NCBI RefSeq assembly: GCF_024347215.1
Contig: NZ_AP025282.1
Span: forward strand, 620,001-684,000
Reading direction: 5' to 3'
DNA from: Aliamphritea ceti
GTDB taxonomy: Bacteria; Pseudomonadota; Gammaproteobacteria; Pseudomonadales; Balneatricaceae
Length of the DNA: 64,000 bases
The notes beneath the pieces are model-generated. The model saw only the letters and a list, made by a program, of their open reading frames with translations. It did no database searches and was not told where the DNA came from. The translations under genes and the position numbers were made by a program. Shown here in pieces: positions 1 to 7,922 of this stretch (position 1 is the first letter of the stretch; the number at the start of each line of letters is the position of its first letter).

Positions 1-553
1 CTGCCTGTTCTTCGTTTTGTTGCGAAAGTGTTTTGTGTTTCTGATCAAGCAAGCGCCATTGCTTGTATTGCTGACGGGTTTGTTTAACCAGGCGGGTTTC
101 GCCTGAGAAAGCATCCAGTAAGTGTCGGTGATGATCTTTTTTAAGCAGGCGCTGATGTTCGTGTTGACCATGAATTTCAATTAAATATTCGCCCAACTGA
201 CGTACTTTAGCGATTGGACAGGCGGTGCCATTTATATAACACCGTGAACGGCCTTCTGCGGTAACAACGCGACGAAGAATGCACTGATCATCCTGATTCA
301 GCTCCTGCACAATTAGCCAGTCTCTGGCGGTTGGAATTTGACTAATATCGAAGTCAGCAGTGATTTCTGCCCGTTCTGCACCGTTGCGGACGGTGCCGCT
401 GTCGGCGCGTTTGCCTAAGGCGAGCCCCAGAGCATCGAGCATAATTGACTTGCCGGCACCAGTCTCTCCGCTCACAACGGTCATGCCGTTGTGAAGTTCT
501 AAATCGAGCTGTTCAACAATGGCGTAATTACGAATGTTTAACTGTGTCAGCAT
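1..553 (-). CDS. recN: DNA repair protein RecN, N-terminal part (cut by window edge)
   Basis: SMC-like ATPase used in recombinational repair of double-strand breaks. Only the first 184 codons are inside the window; the reading frame is open to position 1, so the rest of the gene lies upstream. The protein begins MLTQLNIRNYAIV, the standard RecN start, and carries the Walker A motif SGETGAGKS near residue 30. The stretch LIEIHGQHEHQRLL, typical of RecN, follows near residue 130. It is transcribed away from grpE, and a LexA box lies about 125 bp upstream, so SOS induction is expected as in E. coli. The identification rests on direct translation of the reverse strand. Confidence 0.95.
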   Translation of the reverse strand, partial: MLTQLNIRNYAIVEQLDLELHNGMTVVSGETGAGKSIMLDALGLALGKRADSGTVRNGAERAEITADFDISQIPTARDWLIVQELNQDDQCILRRVVTAEGRSRCYINGTACPIAKVRQLGEYLIEIHGQHEHQRLLKKDHHRHLLDAFSGETRLVKQTRQQYKQWRLLDQKHKTLSQQNEEQA

Positions 554-678
554 TCTTCTGGCCTCAGGAAAAAGTGCGCTTATTTTTACGTACTGCTGTA
601 TCGCGTATTGACGTCGGCCAACCTGGTATAAATGACGTATGTTCAACGGAGAGGTTGAGTGACGTATCACTGTATGAG

Positions 679-694
679 CTGTGTTTTTATACAG
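679..694 (-). promoter_or_regulatory. LexA (SOS) box upstream of recN
   Basis: The 16-mer CTGTGTTTTTATACAG matches the gammaproteobacterial LexA consensus CTGT-N8-ACAG exactly at both half-sites and has an A/T-rich centre. On the recN strand it overlaps TATAAA, a possible -10 element, so a bound repressor would block initiation. It sits about 125 bp before the recN start codon. Read from sequence; SOS control of recN is established in E. coli, and control here is inferred. Confidence 0.8.
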
Positions 695-773
695 TGTTTT
701 TTAATTTATAAGCCATTCCCTTATCAGACGCAATATGTTTTCTCGTCAGGTGTTAAAAAAATATGTCTTTTTA

Positions 774-801
774 CTTGAATCTTGCCGGCACAGCCCCATA
801 T
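774..801 (+). promoter_or_regulatory. Sigma-32 (heat-shock) promoter of grpE-dnaK-dnaJ
   Basis: CTTGAA at 774-779 and CCCCATAT at 794-801, separated by 14 bp, match the RpoH consensus (CTTGAA, N13-14, CCCCATNT) at every specified position. Transcription would begin near 808, giving a leader of about 100 nt before the grpE start at 911. This supports heat-shock control of the chaperone cluster. Confidence 0.88.
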
Positions 802-910
802 ATGTCTGCAACGTTATTTACCCCGTTACTAAGCTGTGCGGGTGTAAAGATTCCTTTTGTGAAGCAGTGGTCGACAGGCTGTTGCAGACAGAAATATCTT
901 GGAGAAACAG

Positions 911-1507
911 ATGGCAGGTGAAGATAAAGTTCAGGCTGATGCGGCGCAAGAAGGCGCTGAAGAAATTCTTGAAACCGTAGAAGGTGTTCTGGCGGATGAA
1001 GAAGAGTTACTGAACACTGCTGCTGAAGGTGAGCTGGATGTGGCTGCCTTACAAGCATCCGTAACAACTCTGGAAACTCAGGTTGCTGCGCTGAAAGATC
1101 AGGAGTTACGTACTCAGGCTGAAATGCAGAATATTCGCCGTCGGGCTGAAATGGATGTTGAGAAAGCGCATAAGTTCGCACTGGAGAAATTCAGTAATGA
1201 ATTGTTGCCTGTTCTGGATAGCCTGGAGCGTGCAATTGAAGCAAGCCAGTCTGATGAAGAGGCGGTGAAAGTACTGCGTGAAGGTGTCGAGATGACACTG
1301 AACATGTTTGTTGCCGGTCTAGAAAAGTTCAAAGTTGAGCAGATTAACCCAATGGGTGAAAGCTTTAATCCTGAACTGCATCAGGCAATGTCTATGGTGC
1401 CAAACCCTGAAGTGCCTGCGAATAATGTTATGGCGGTTATGCAGAAAGGTTACACCTTGCATGGTCGCTTGATTCGTCCGGCTATGGTTGTCGTGTCCAA
1501 GGGATAA
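911..1507 (+). CDS. grpE: Nucleotide exchange factor GrpE
   Basis: Co-chaperone that releases ADP from DnaK in the Hsp70 cycle. The 198-residue protein has an acidic, variable N-terminus, then a long coiled coil (about 50-110) containing RRRAEMDVEKA, and a C-terminal beta domain ending near GRLIRPAMVVVSK, the usual GrpE signature. A reading frame extends upstream to a TTG at 899, but ATG 911 is preferred because GGAG lies six bases before it. It is the first gene of the heat-shock cluster, and its promoter is the sigma-32 site at 774-801. Confidence 0.96.
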   Translation: MAGEDKVQADAAQEGAEEILETVEGVLADEEELLNTAAEGELDVAALQASVTTLETQVAALKDQELRTQAEMQNIRRRAEMDVEKAHKFALEKFSNELLPVLDSLERAIEASQSDEEAVKVLREGVEMTLNMFVAGLEKFKVEQINPMGESFNPELHQAMSMVPNPEVPANNVMAVMQKGYTLHGRLIRPAMVVVSKG

Positions 1508-1564
1508 AAATGGCCTTCTGTGACAGTTTATCGCAGAAAAACGCATAAAAGCCGTAAAAAAGAT

Positions 1565-1600
1565 CCGGTTTTGGCTTGAAAGCATGAAAACCGGACATAT
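1565..1600 (+). promoter_or_regulatory. Inverted repeat with a sigma-32-like element ahead of dnaK
   Basis: Perfect 8-bp arms CCGGTTTT (1565-1572) and AAAACCGG (1587-1594) enclose GCTTGAAAGC, itself a short inverted repeat. CTTGAA at 1575-1580 inside the stem is followed 12 bp later by GGACATAT (1593-1600), a partial match to a sigma-32 -10. It may be a second heat-shock promoter, an RNA hairpin between grpE and dnaK, or both. No T-run follows, so it is not a standard terminator. Confidence 0.45.
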
Positions 1601-1669
1601 ATAGCAAGCAAGGCTTTATTACAGAATTTTCGTCCGTCATACCGGGCACAGAAAGATTGGAGTTTTACA

Positions 1670-3592
1670 ATGGGTAAAATCATCGGGATCGATTTAGGTA
1701 CCACTAACTCATGCGTTGCAGTACTGGACGGTGAAAACACTAAAGTTATTGAGAATGCCGAAGGCGATCGCACCACTCCTTCCATCATCGCTTACACAGG
1801 TGAAGGTGAGACTCTGGTTGGCCAACCTGCAAAGCGTCAGGCAGTAACTAACCCGATTAATACACTGTTTGCTATTAAGCGTCTGATTGGCCGTCGTTTT
1901 AAAGATTCTGTTGTTCAGAAAGACATCAGCATGGTGCCATACAAAATTGTTGAAGCTGATAACGGCGATGCCTGGGTTCAGGTAAATGACAATAAAATGG
2001 CTGCTCCACAGGTATCTGCAGAAATTCTGAAGAAGATGAAGAAGACTGCTGAAGACTACCTGGGTGAAACTGTTGATGCAGCAGTAATTACTGTTCCGGC
2101 TTACTTCAACGATGCGCAGCGTCAGGCAACTAAAGATGCCGGTAAGATCGCTGGTCTGGAAGTTAAGCGTATTATCAACGAGCCAACTGCTGCGGCACTG
2201 GCTTACGGTATGGACAAGTCTAAAGGCGATAAGACTATCGCTGTATACGATCTGGGTGGCGGTACTTTCGATATCTCTGTTATCGAAATTGCTGAAGTAG
2301 ACGGCGAGCACCAATTCGAAGTACTGGCTACTAACGGTGATACGTTCCTAGGTGGTGAAGATTTCGACCTGCGTCTGATTGAATATTTGGCAGACGAGTT
2401 CAAGAAAGAATCTGGTATCGATCTGCACAACGACCCTCTGGCGCTACAGCGTCTGAAGGAAGGTGCTGAGAAAGCTAAGGTTGAACTGTCATCTGCCCAA
2501 CAGACTGACGTAAACCTGCCATACATTACTGCTGATGCAACAGGTCCTAAGCACCTTAACGTTAAGATTACCCGCGCTAAGCTGGAATCTCTGGTTGAAG
2601 AACTGGTTGAGCGTTCACTGGAACCTTGCCGTATCGCGTTGAAAGATGCTGATTTGTCTGCTTCTGAAATTGATGAAGTAATCCTGGTTGGTGGTCAGAC
2701 ACGTATGCCAATGGTTCAGGAGAAAGTATCTGCTTTCTTCGGCAAGTCACCGCGTAAAGATGTTAACCCGGACGAAGCCGTAGCAATGGGTGCTGCGATT
2801 CAGGGTGCGGTACTGGCTGGCGACGTTAAAGACGTTCTGTTGCTGGACGTAACTCCACTGTCTCTGGGTATCGAAACTATGGGTGGCGTTGCTACACCGG
2901 TTATCGATAAGAACACCACTATCCCGACTAAAAAGTCTCAGGTGTTCTCAACTGCTGATGACAACCAGACTGCGGTAACAATTCACGTTGTGCAGGGTGA
3001 GCGTAAGCAAGCTAGCTCAAACAAATCTCTGGGTCGATTCGACCTGGCTGATATTCCGCCAGCGCCACGTGGTGTTCCACAGGTTGAAGTTACTTTCGAT
3101 ATCGATGCGAACGGTATCCTGAACGTATCAGCTAAAGATAAAGCGACAGGTAAAGAGCAGTCTATCGTGATCAAGGCTTCTTCTGGTCTGAGCGATGATG
3201 AAATCGAACAAATGGTAAATGACGCCGAAGCGAATGCTGAGGAAGATAAAAAGTTCGAAGAGCTGGCTCAGGCGCGGAACCAGGGTGATGCAATGGTTCA
3301 CTCTGCGAAGAAGACTCTTGAAGAAGCCGGTGATAAGGCGACTGAAGAAGAGAAAACTGCCATTAACGCTGCTGTTGAAGAGCTTGAGGGTGTATTGAAA
3401 GGTGAAGATAAAGAAGCTATCGACACTAAAACTGCTGCACTGACTGAAGCAATCTCTGGCCTGGCTCAGAAAATGTATGCTGATGCACAGGCTGCTGAAG
3501 GTGCTGAAGCCGGTGCTGAAGATGCTCAAGCAGAGCCAGCAGATGATGCGGTAGATGCTGAATTTGAAGAAGTGAAAGACGATAAAAAATAA
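1670..3592 (+). CDS. dnaK: Molecular chaperone DnaK (Hsp70)
   Basis: ATP-driven chaperone for nascent and misfolded proteins; works with DnaJ and GrpE. At 640 residues it has the family length. The ATPase domain starts GIDLGTTNSC and contains the phosphate-binding stretch AVYDLGGGTFDIS and the adenosine-loop VGGQTRMP. The hydrophobic linker DVLLLDVTPLSLGIE precedes the substrate-binding domain, and the tail is acidic (ending EFEEVKDDKK). GGAG is eight bases before the ATG. A 162-bp gap with a hairpin and possible heat-shock promoter separates it from grpE. Confidence 0.99.
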   Translation: MGKIIGIDLGTTNSCVAVLDGENTKVIENAEGDRTTPSIIAYTGEGETLVGQPAKRQAVTNPINTLFAIKRLIGRRFKDSVVQKDISMVPYKIVEADNGDAWVQVNDNKMAAPQVSAEILKKMKKTAEDYLGETVDAAVITVPAYFNDAQRQATKDAGKIAGLEVKRIINEPTAAALAYGMDKSKGDKTIAVYDLGGGTFDISVIEIAEVDGEHQFEVLATNGDTFLGGEDFDLRLIEYLADEFKKESGIDLHNDPLALQRLKEGAEKAKVELSSAQQTDVNLPYITADATGPKHLNVKITRAKLESLVEELVERSLEPCRIALKDADLSASEIDEVILVGGQTRMPMVQEKVSAFFGKSPRKDVNPDEAVAMGAAIQGAVLAGDVKDVLLLDVTPLSLGIETMGGVATPVIDKNTTIPTKKSQVFSTADDNQTAVTIHVVQGERKQASSNKSLGRFDLADIPPAPRGVPQVEVTFDIDANGILNVSAKDKATGKEQSIVIKASSGLSDDEIEQMVNDAEANAEEDKKFEELAQARNQGDAMVHSAKKTLEEAGDKATEEEKTAINAAVEELEGVLKGEDKEAIDTKTAALTEAISGLAQKMYADAQAAEGAEAGAEDAQAEPADDAVDAEFEEVKDDKK

Positions 3593-3623
3593 GTCGTTCT
3601 GATCTGAACTGATGATGCAAAAT

Positions 3624-3680
3624 AAACTCAGGTAGGTAGCTGCCTGAGTTTGTAAATATACAGCGCGGGCCGGTCCCGCG
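3624..3680 (+). terminator. Two hairpins between dnaK and dnaJ (partial terminator or processing site)
   Basis: AAACTCAGG (3624-3632) pairs perfectly with CCTGAGTTT (3643-3651); a second, GC-only stem CGCGGG (3664-3669) pairs with CCCGCG (3675-3680). A T-run occurs only at 3689-3693, 8 nt beyond the second stem, so strong intrinsic termination is doubtful. They could lower DnaJ output relative to DnaK or stabilise the dnaK message. Confidence 0.5.
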
Positions 3681-3734
3681 TTGTCGCGTTTTTAACAAGT
3701 GCTAACTGAGCACCGACGACAAGCGAAACAGATT

Positions 3735-4877
3735 ATGTCGAAAAGAGACTTTTACGACGTTCTGGGTGTTGATAAAGACGCCTCAGACCGGGATATCAAG
3801 AAAGCGTTTCGCCGGATGGCGATGAAGTACCACCCGGACCGTAACCCGGACGACACTGAAGCGGAAGACGCTTTCAAAGAAGTCAACGAAGCGTACGAAG
3901 TGTTGTCAGATCAGCAGAAGAAAGCTGCATATGATCAGTATGGTCATGCAGGTGTTGATCAGAATGGCATGGGTGGCGGTGGCTTCGGCGGCGGTGGTGC
4001 TGGCGGTTTCAGTGATGTTTTCGGCGATGTCTTTGGTGATATTTTCGGCGGTGCAGGCGGTGGTGGCCGTCGTCGCAGTCATGTGCAGCGTGGTGCCGAT
4101 TTACGTTACACCATGGATCTGACGCTTGAAGAAGCTGTTAAAGGTTGCGAGAAGACTATTACAGTACCAACTTTGGTTGGTTGTAATACTTGTGATGGCA
4201 GCGGCGCTAAGCCGGGAACCAGTGCTAAGACTTGTGGTACCTGTGGTGGTATCGGTCAGGTACGGATGCAGCAGGGTTTCTTCTCAGTTCAGCAAACGTG
4301 TCCAACATGTCATGGTGAAGGTCAGGTTGTATCTGATCCTTGTAATGACTGCCATGGTCAGGGGCGGACTGAAGAAACTAAAAAATTATCTGTGAAGATT
4401 CCGGCTGGCGTTGATACGGGAGACCGTATTCGTTTGGCAGGAGAAGGTGAAGCCGGTACTCACGGTGGCCCTTCTGGTGATTTGTTTGTACAGATGAGTG
4501 TGCGTGATCATGCGATTTTTGAGCGTGATGGCAAGCATCTGTTCTGTGAAGTGCCGATCAGCTTTATTGATGCTGCCTTAGGCGGTGAGCTGGAAGTACC
4601 GACACTGGAGTCCCGTGTTAAGCTGAAGATTCCAGCGGAAACCCAGACAGGTAAGTTATTCCGTCTGCGCGGAAAAGGAATTAAGCCTGTTCGTGGCGGC
4701 GCTGTGGGCGACTTGTTGGTGCGGGCGATTGTAGAAACGCCGGTTAACCTGAGTAGCCGTCAGAAAGAGTTGTTGCGTGAGTTTGAATCTGCGATGGATG
4801 AGAGCCAGCAGCACCACGCACCAAAGAAGACTGGTTTCTTCGACAGTGTGAAGAAGTTCTTCGAAGATATGACCTAA
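3735..4877 (+). CDS. dnaJ: Chaperone protein DnaJ (Hsp40)
   Basis: Stimulates the DnaK ATPase and delivers substrates. The 380-residue protein has the full type I architecture: J domain at 1-70 with YHPDRNP (the HPD motif), a Gly/Phe-rich linker (about 75-110), a zinc domain with four CxxCxG-type repeats (CNTCDGSG, CGTCGGIG, CPTCHGEG, CNDCHGQG; about 145-205), then the C-terminal substrate domains. The frame is open 12 codons further upstream, but MSKRDFYDVLG is the usual start. The ribosome-binding site before 3735 is weak, suggesting coupling to dnaK transcription. Confidence 0.98.
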   Translation: MSKRDFYDVLGVDKDASDRDIKKAFRRMAMKYHPDRNPDDTEAEDAFKEVNEAYEVLSDQQKKAAYDQYGHAGVDQNGMGGGGFGGGGAGGFSDVFGDVFGDIFGGAGGGGRRRSHVQRGADLRYTMDLTLEEAVKGCEKTITVPTLVGCNTCDGSGAKPGTSAKTCGTCGGIGQVRMQQGFFSVQQTCPTCHGEGQVVSDPCNDCHGQGRTEETKKLSVKIPAGVDTGDRIRLAGEGEAGTHGGPSGDLFVQMSVRDHAIFERDGKHLFCEVPISFIDAALGGELEVPTLESRVKLKIPAETQTGKLFRLRGKGIKPVRGGAVGDLLVRAIVETPVNLSSRQKELLREFESAMDESQQHHAPKKTGFFDSVKKFFEDMT

Positions 4878-4888
4878 AATATAAGTAT

Positions 4889-4909
4889 GGGCCTGCCGAA
4901 AGCAGGCCC
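4889..4909 (+). terminator. Hairpin after dnaJ
   Basis: GGGCCTGC (4889-4896) and GCAGGCCC (4902-4909) form a perfect 8-bp GC-rich stem with loop CGAAA, 11 nt after the dnaJ stop. No T-run follows, so it may protect the 3' end rather than terminate. Confidence 0.5.
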
Positions 4910-4989
4910 TGCTTAGCAAGAGATTAAAGGCTCCTGCGAGTATCTTAGCCCGGCAGGGGTGTCTGTAGCCGTCAGATAGAGAGCCTGTT

Positions 4990-5805
4990 ATGAGTGATTG
5001 GCCAGTGGAACCAGATGCTTTATGGCAGCTGATTCAGCAAGAAGCGCGCGAAGAAATTGAGCGTGAACCTTTCCTTTCAAGTTTTTTCCATGCCAGTATT
5101 ATTGGTCATAAAAGCCTGTGTGCCGCCGTCAGTTATCTGCTAGCCAGCAAATTATCTGATGATGTTATGCCTGCGGTTGCTTTGCGTGAGCTGATCGATG
5201 AAGCGCTGCGGGCTGATTCCGGTATTCTTGATGCTATCTGCCAGGATATTGTGGCTGTCCGTACCCGGGATCCGGCAATTGAACGTTTTACAATTGTCTT
5301 GCTGTATCTGAAAGGTTTTCATGCTTTACAGGCGTATCGTATTTCGCATTGGATGTGGAGTCAGGGGCGTTCTTCTATGGCGCTGTATATTCAGAGCCGG
5401 GTCAGTTCAGTATTTCAGGTTGACATTCATCCCGCCGCTCAGATCGGTCATGGTGTAATGTTTGACCATGCAACCGGTATTGTTGTTGGTGAAACCTGTG
5501 TGATTGAAAATGATGTTTCAATTCTTCAGGGCGTTACTCTTGGCGGAACAGGTAAAGAAAGTGGTGATCGCCATCCGAAAATTCGTGAAGGTGTTCTGAT
5601 CGCCGCCGGTGCCAAGATCTTTGGTAATATCGAAGTTGGTAGAGGTGCCAAGGTAGGTGGCGGTTCTGTCGTACTTGATGAAGTGCCGGCGCATACAACG
5701 GTTGTGGGGGTGCCTGCAAAAGTGGTTGGTCGTCCGGAGGTGGCTAAACCCGCACTGGATATGGATCAGCAAGTGCCATGTGAGCAGCCATGCGCACCTG
5801 AGTAA
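4990..5805 (+). CDS. cysE: Serine O-acetyltransferase
   Basis: Makes O-acetylserine from serine and acetyl-CoA, the first step of cysteine synthesis. At 271 residues it has CysE length: a helical N-terminal domain (about 1-140) and a C-terminal left-handed beta helix of hexapeptide repeats. Catalytic-type residues are visible: Asp-His in FDHATG near residue 160 and the His of DRHPKI near 195. The C-terminus carries the CysE tail and ends in a short Cys-containing stretch (VPCEQPCAPE). It lies between dnaJ and dapB with its own spacing, so it is probably transcribed separately from the heat-shock genes. Confidence 0.95.
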   Translation: MSDWPVEPDALWQLIQQEAREEIEREPFLSSFFHASIIGHKSLCAAVSYLLASKLSDDVMPAVALRELIDEALRADSGILDAICQDIVAVRTRDPAIERFTIVLLYLKGFHALQAYRISHWMWSQGRSSMALYIQSRVSSVFQVDIHPAAQIGHGVMFDHATGIVVGETCVIENDVSILQGVTLGGTGKESGDRHPKIREGVLIAAGAKIFGNIEVGRGAKVGGGSVVLDEVPAHTTVVGVPAKVVGRPEVAKPALDMDQQVPCEQPCAPE

Positions 5806-5834
5806 TTAGCGCGTTCAGTATTGTGTTTATACCG

Positions 5835-5851
5835 GCCCGGTTTCTCCGGGC
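5835..5851 (+). terminator. Short hairpin between cysE and dapB
   Basis: GCCCGG and CCGGGC pair around a TTTCT loop 30 bp after the cysE stop. The following bases (TGTTTATC) are only weakly U-rich, so termination is uncertain. Confidence 0.4.
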
Positions 5852-5870
5852 TGTTTATCAGGATTAAGTA

Positions 5871-6674
5871 ATGATTCGAGTAGCAGTTGCCGGCGCCGCC
5901 GGACGTATGGGTAAAGCGAATATTCAGGCTGTTGAAGCGGCGGATGGTATGCAGCTGGGTGCGGCTATTGTTAGCCCAAAAAGTAGCCTGATTGGTGCGG
6001 ATGCCGGTGAGTTGGCAGGCGTAGGTAAGCTGGGTGTTGCGCTGTCTGGTTCATTGGGAAATGTTATTAATGATTTTGATGTGCTGATCGACTTTACGTC
6101 TCCGCAGGTTACGCTGGCCAACATGGCCTTATGCGCTGAGCATGGAAAACGAATTGTTATTGGTACTACGGGTTTGACGCCTGAAGAGCGTGCGGAGCTG
6201 GATAGCTACGCAGATAAAATGCCGGTGGTCTTTGCATCTAATATGAGTGTTGGTGTGAATCTGAGCTTTAAACTGCTGGCGATGGCTGCCAAAGTTTTGG
6301 GTGATGATTATGATGTGGAGATTATTGAAGCTCATCACCATCATAAGGTGGATTCACCATCCGGTACTGCTTTAAGTATGGGAGAAGCTGTTGCGGGCGC
6401 TCTGGGCCGTGATTTGCGTGAGTGTGCTGTCTATGGCCGGGAGGGTCAGGTAGGTGCCAGAACACAGAAAGAAATCGGCTTTGCGACAGTCCGTGCTGGT
6501 GATGTGGTAGGTGATCACACTGTATTGTTTGCCAATGAGGGTGAGCGTTTGGAAATTACGCATAAGGCTAGTTCGCGTCTGACTTTTGCTAAAGGTGCAG
6601 TACGGGCAGTAAGCTGGCTGAATGAGCAGTCTGAAGGTGTTTACAGCATGCAGGATGTGCTGGATCTGAATTAA
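5871..6674 (+). CDS. dapB: 4-hydroxy-tetrahydrodipicolinate reductase
   Basis: NAD(P)H-dependent reductase of the diaminopimelate/lysine pathway. The 267-residue protein has an N-terminal Rossmann motif VAGAAGRMG, the conserved GTTGLTPEE region, and the signature EAHHHHKVDSPSGTAL near residue 150, which holds the catalytic His and Lys. AGGA lies upstream of the ATG. The gene follows dnaJ-cysE and is closed by a strong terminator. Identification is secure. Confidence 0.98.
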   Translation: MIRVAVAGAAGRMGKANIQAVEAADGMQLGAAIVSPKSSLIGADAGELAGVGKLGVALSGSLGNVINDFDVLIDFTSPQVTLANMALCAEHGKRIVIGTTGLTPEERAELDSYADKMPVVFASNMSVGVNLSFKLLAMAAKVLGDDYDVEIIEAHHHHKVDSPSGTALSMGEAVAGALGRDLRECAVYGREGQVGARTQKEIGFATVRAGDVVGDHTVLFANEGERLEITHKASSRLTFAKGAVRAVSWLNEQSEGVYSMQDVLDLN

Positions 6675-6696
6675 TCCAGATAACTGGATTCTAAAT

Positions 6697-6726
6697 AAGC
6701 CTCGGTCATTGCCGGGGCTTTTTTGT
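6697..6726 (+). terminator. Rho-independent terminator of dapB
   Basis: AAGCCTCGG (6697-6705) pairs with CCGGGGCTT (6712-6720) with one G-U, followed by a T6 run and G-T5. A smaller hairpin (AATCCAG/CTGGATT, 6673-6690) sits between it and the stop codon. Confidence 0.88.
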
Positions 6727-6754
6727 TTTTGAGATGCGTTATGTTGGGGCTGAT

Positions 6755-7066
6755 ATGTATAAGTTATGTTTCTTTGTACCTGAAGATAATCTGGAAGCTG
6801 TTAAAGAAGCGCTGTTTGCGCAGGGAGTTGGCCGGATTGGCGATTACGACAATTGCTGTTGGCAGGTGCTTGGACAGGGGCAATTTCGTCCGTTGTCTGG
6901 TAGTCGGCCCCATATTGGCTCGCATGATCAGACAGAGCGATTGGCTGAGTGGAAGGTTGAGATGGTTTGTGAGGATGGATTAATAAGTGAAGCAGTGGAG
7001 GCTTTAAAGCGAGCTCATCCTTATGAAGAGGTTGCTTATGAGGTGTATAAGTTGGCTGATTTTTGA
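6755..7066 (+). CDS. YqfO/NIF3-like small protein
   Basis: A 103-residue single-domain protein starting MYKLCFFVPEDNLEAVK and ending in HPYEEVAYEVYKLADF. It closely resembles the small pseudomonad YqfO-type proteins, which correspond to the CutA1-like insert of larger NIF3 metal-binding proteins. Conserved features are GRIGDYDNCCWQ and GQGQFRP. Molecular function is not established. The frame extends seven codons upstream to ATG 6734, but 6755 fits the family start and has GGGG nearby. A second frame at 6723-6983 is a shadow. Confidence 0.88.
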   Translation: MYKLCFFVPEDNLEAVKEALFAQGVGRIGDYDNCCWQVLGQGQFRPLSGSRPHIGSHDQTERLAEWKVEMVCEDGLISEAVEALKRAHPYEEVAYEVYKLADF

Positions 7067-7346
7067 TATTGGAAAAGGTTTTGTTTGATTGTTTATAATT
7101 TTTTAAGAGTTATTCACGCTTTCTGTGCGTAACCCTGTGGAATAGATTTGCATAAGGTTCTGATAAGGATCTTAAGGTGTTGAATTTAAAGCTATATTTT
7201 TACTTGTGCCTGTGGTGATCAATGGCTCTTAAACAGCGGTGGTTAAAGTAAAAAGTATCCAGTTTTTCTGTGGATTAGCTTGTGTATAACATCTTTATGA
7301 CTTGCTAATAACGGCTGCAGCCCATGAACTGTAAGGGGTTTGTAAA
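7067..7346. other. A/T-rich intergenic region with clustered DnaA-box-like 9-mers
   Basis: This 280-bp gap contains no credible gene. Compared with the DnaA box TTATNCACA, it has TTATACACA (minus strand, 7281-7289, full match), TAATCCACA (minus, 7270-7278, 8/9), TTATTCACG (plus, 7110-7118, 8/9), TTACGCACA (minus, 7124-7132, 8/9) and TATTCCACA (minus, 7136-7144, 7/9). Two GATC sites (about 7168 and 7218) lie between. It may be a DnaA-binding regulatory site. It is not near dnaA/dnaN, so it is not called as the origin. Confidence 0.4.
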
Positions 7347-7922
7347 TTGGCGATAAAAAGATCAGTAGAATTTAAGTGGCTCATTGGCTTTATAGGTTTG
7401 CTGTGGCTGATTGAGTGGGTGAACCAGATAACGGGCGGTGGGTTGCGTATCTACGGCTTGATTCCCCGGCATTTTGAATATGTCTATGGGATTGTGACTG
7501 CGCCACTATTGCATGGTGGTGTGGGGCATCTGCTGGGCAATACTGTGCCGTTAGTGTTATTGGGCATAATGGTTATTCAAATCAGATCAGTGCTTATTAT
7601 CAGTGCTTTCGTCATATTACTTAGTGGTTTGCTGGTCTGGTTGTTTGGTCGAACCAGCATTCACATTGGGGCGTCTGGTGTTGTGATGGGGTATTGGGGA
7701 TTTTTGCTTAGCTATGGCTGGTTTACCCGATCATTTCGGGCTGTGTTTTATAGTGTGATTACAATTCTGTTATATGGTGGATTGATCTACACCCTTTTGG
7801 ACTTCAGTGAGCAGGTGAGTTTTGAAATGCATATCGCTGGTTTTGTGAGTGGTGTTATCTGTGCGTGGTGGCTGGCAAAGTGCAAGCCACCACGGCGAAA
7901 GCAAAAACAAAAGGTAAGTTAA
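7347..7922 (+). CDS. Rhomboid family intramembrane serine protease
   Basis: A 191-residue multi-pass inner-membrane protein with about six hydrophobic segments. The rhomboid signatures are visible: HGGVGHLLGN (with the conserved Asn), the catalytic serine in HIGASGVVMG (Ser110) and the catalytic histidine in EMHIAG (His162). The C-terminus is basic (KPPRRKQKQ). The start is TTG at 7347, supported by AAGGGG eight bases upstream. It converges with the neighbouring Nudix gene, whose last codons overlap its end by 4 bp. The substrate is unknown. Confidence 0.88.
   Translation: MAIKRSVEFKWLIGFIGLLWLIEWVNQITGGGLRIYGLIPRHFEYVYGIVTAPLLHGGVGHLLGNTVPLVLLGIMVIQIRSVLIISAFVILLSGLLVWLFGRTSIHIGASGVVMGYWGFLLSYGWFTRSFRAVFYSVITILLYGGLIYTLLDFSEQVSFEMHIAGFVSGVICAWWLAKCKPPRRKQKQKVS

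Larger units (their letters stand above)
554..910. other. Divergent recN/grpE control region (357 bp, no gene)
   Basis: This gap holds the LexA box for recN and the sigma-32 promoter for grpE. The octamer TGACGTAT occurs twice as a direct repeat (about 633-640 and 660-667); its role is unknown. Small open frames here lack a credible start or ribosome-binding site and look like chance. Confidence 0.6.

Noticed and set aside
1709..2314. 201-residue antisense reading frame inside dnaK
   Set aside because: It lies wholly within a highly conserved gene, has no ribosome-binding site, and its sequence resembles no protein; it is a by-product of dnaK codon use.
6723..6983. Possible frameshift in the YqfO-like gene (two overlapping frames)
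   Set aside because: The frame starting at 6755 encodes a complete family-length protein; the other frame is a shadow.
7067..7346. Possible chromosomal replication origin
   Set aside because: DnaA-box-like sites are present, but there is no dnaA, dnaN, gidA or parAB nearby, no run of A/T-rich 13-mers could be defined, and only one box is a full match. Kept only as a DnaA-site cluster.
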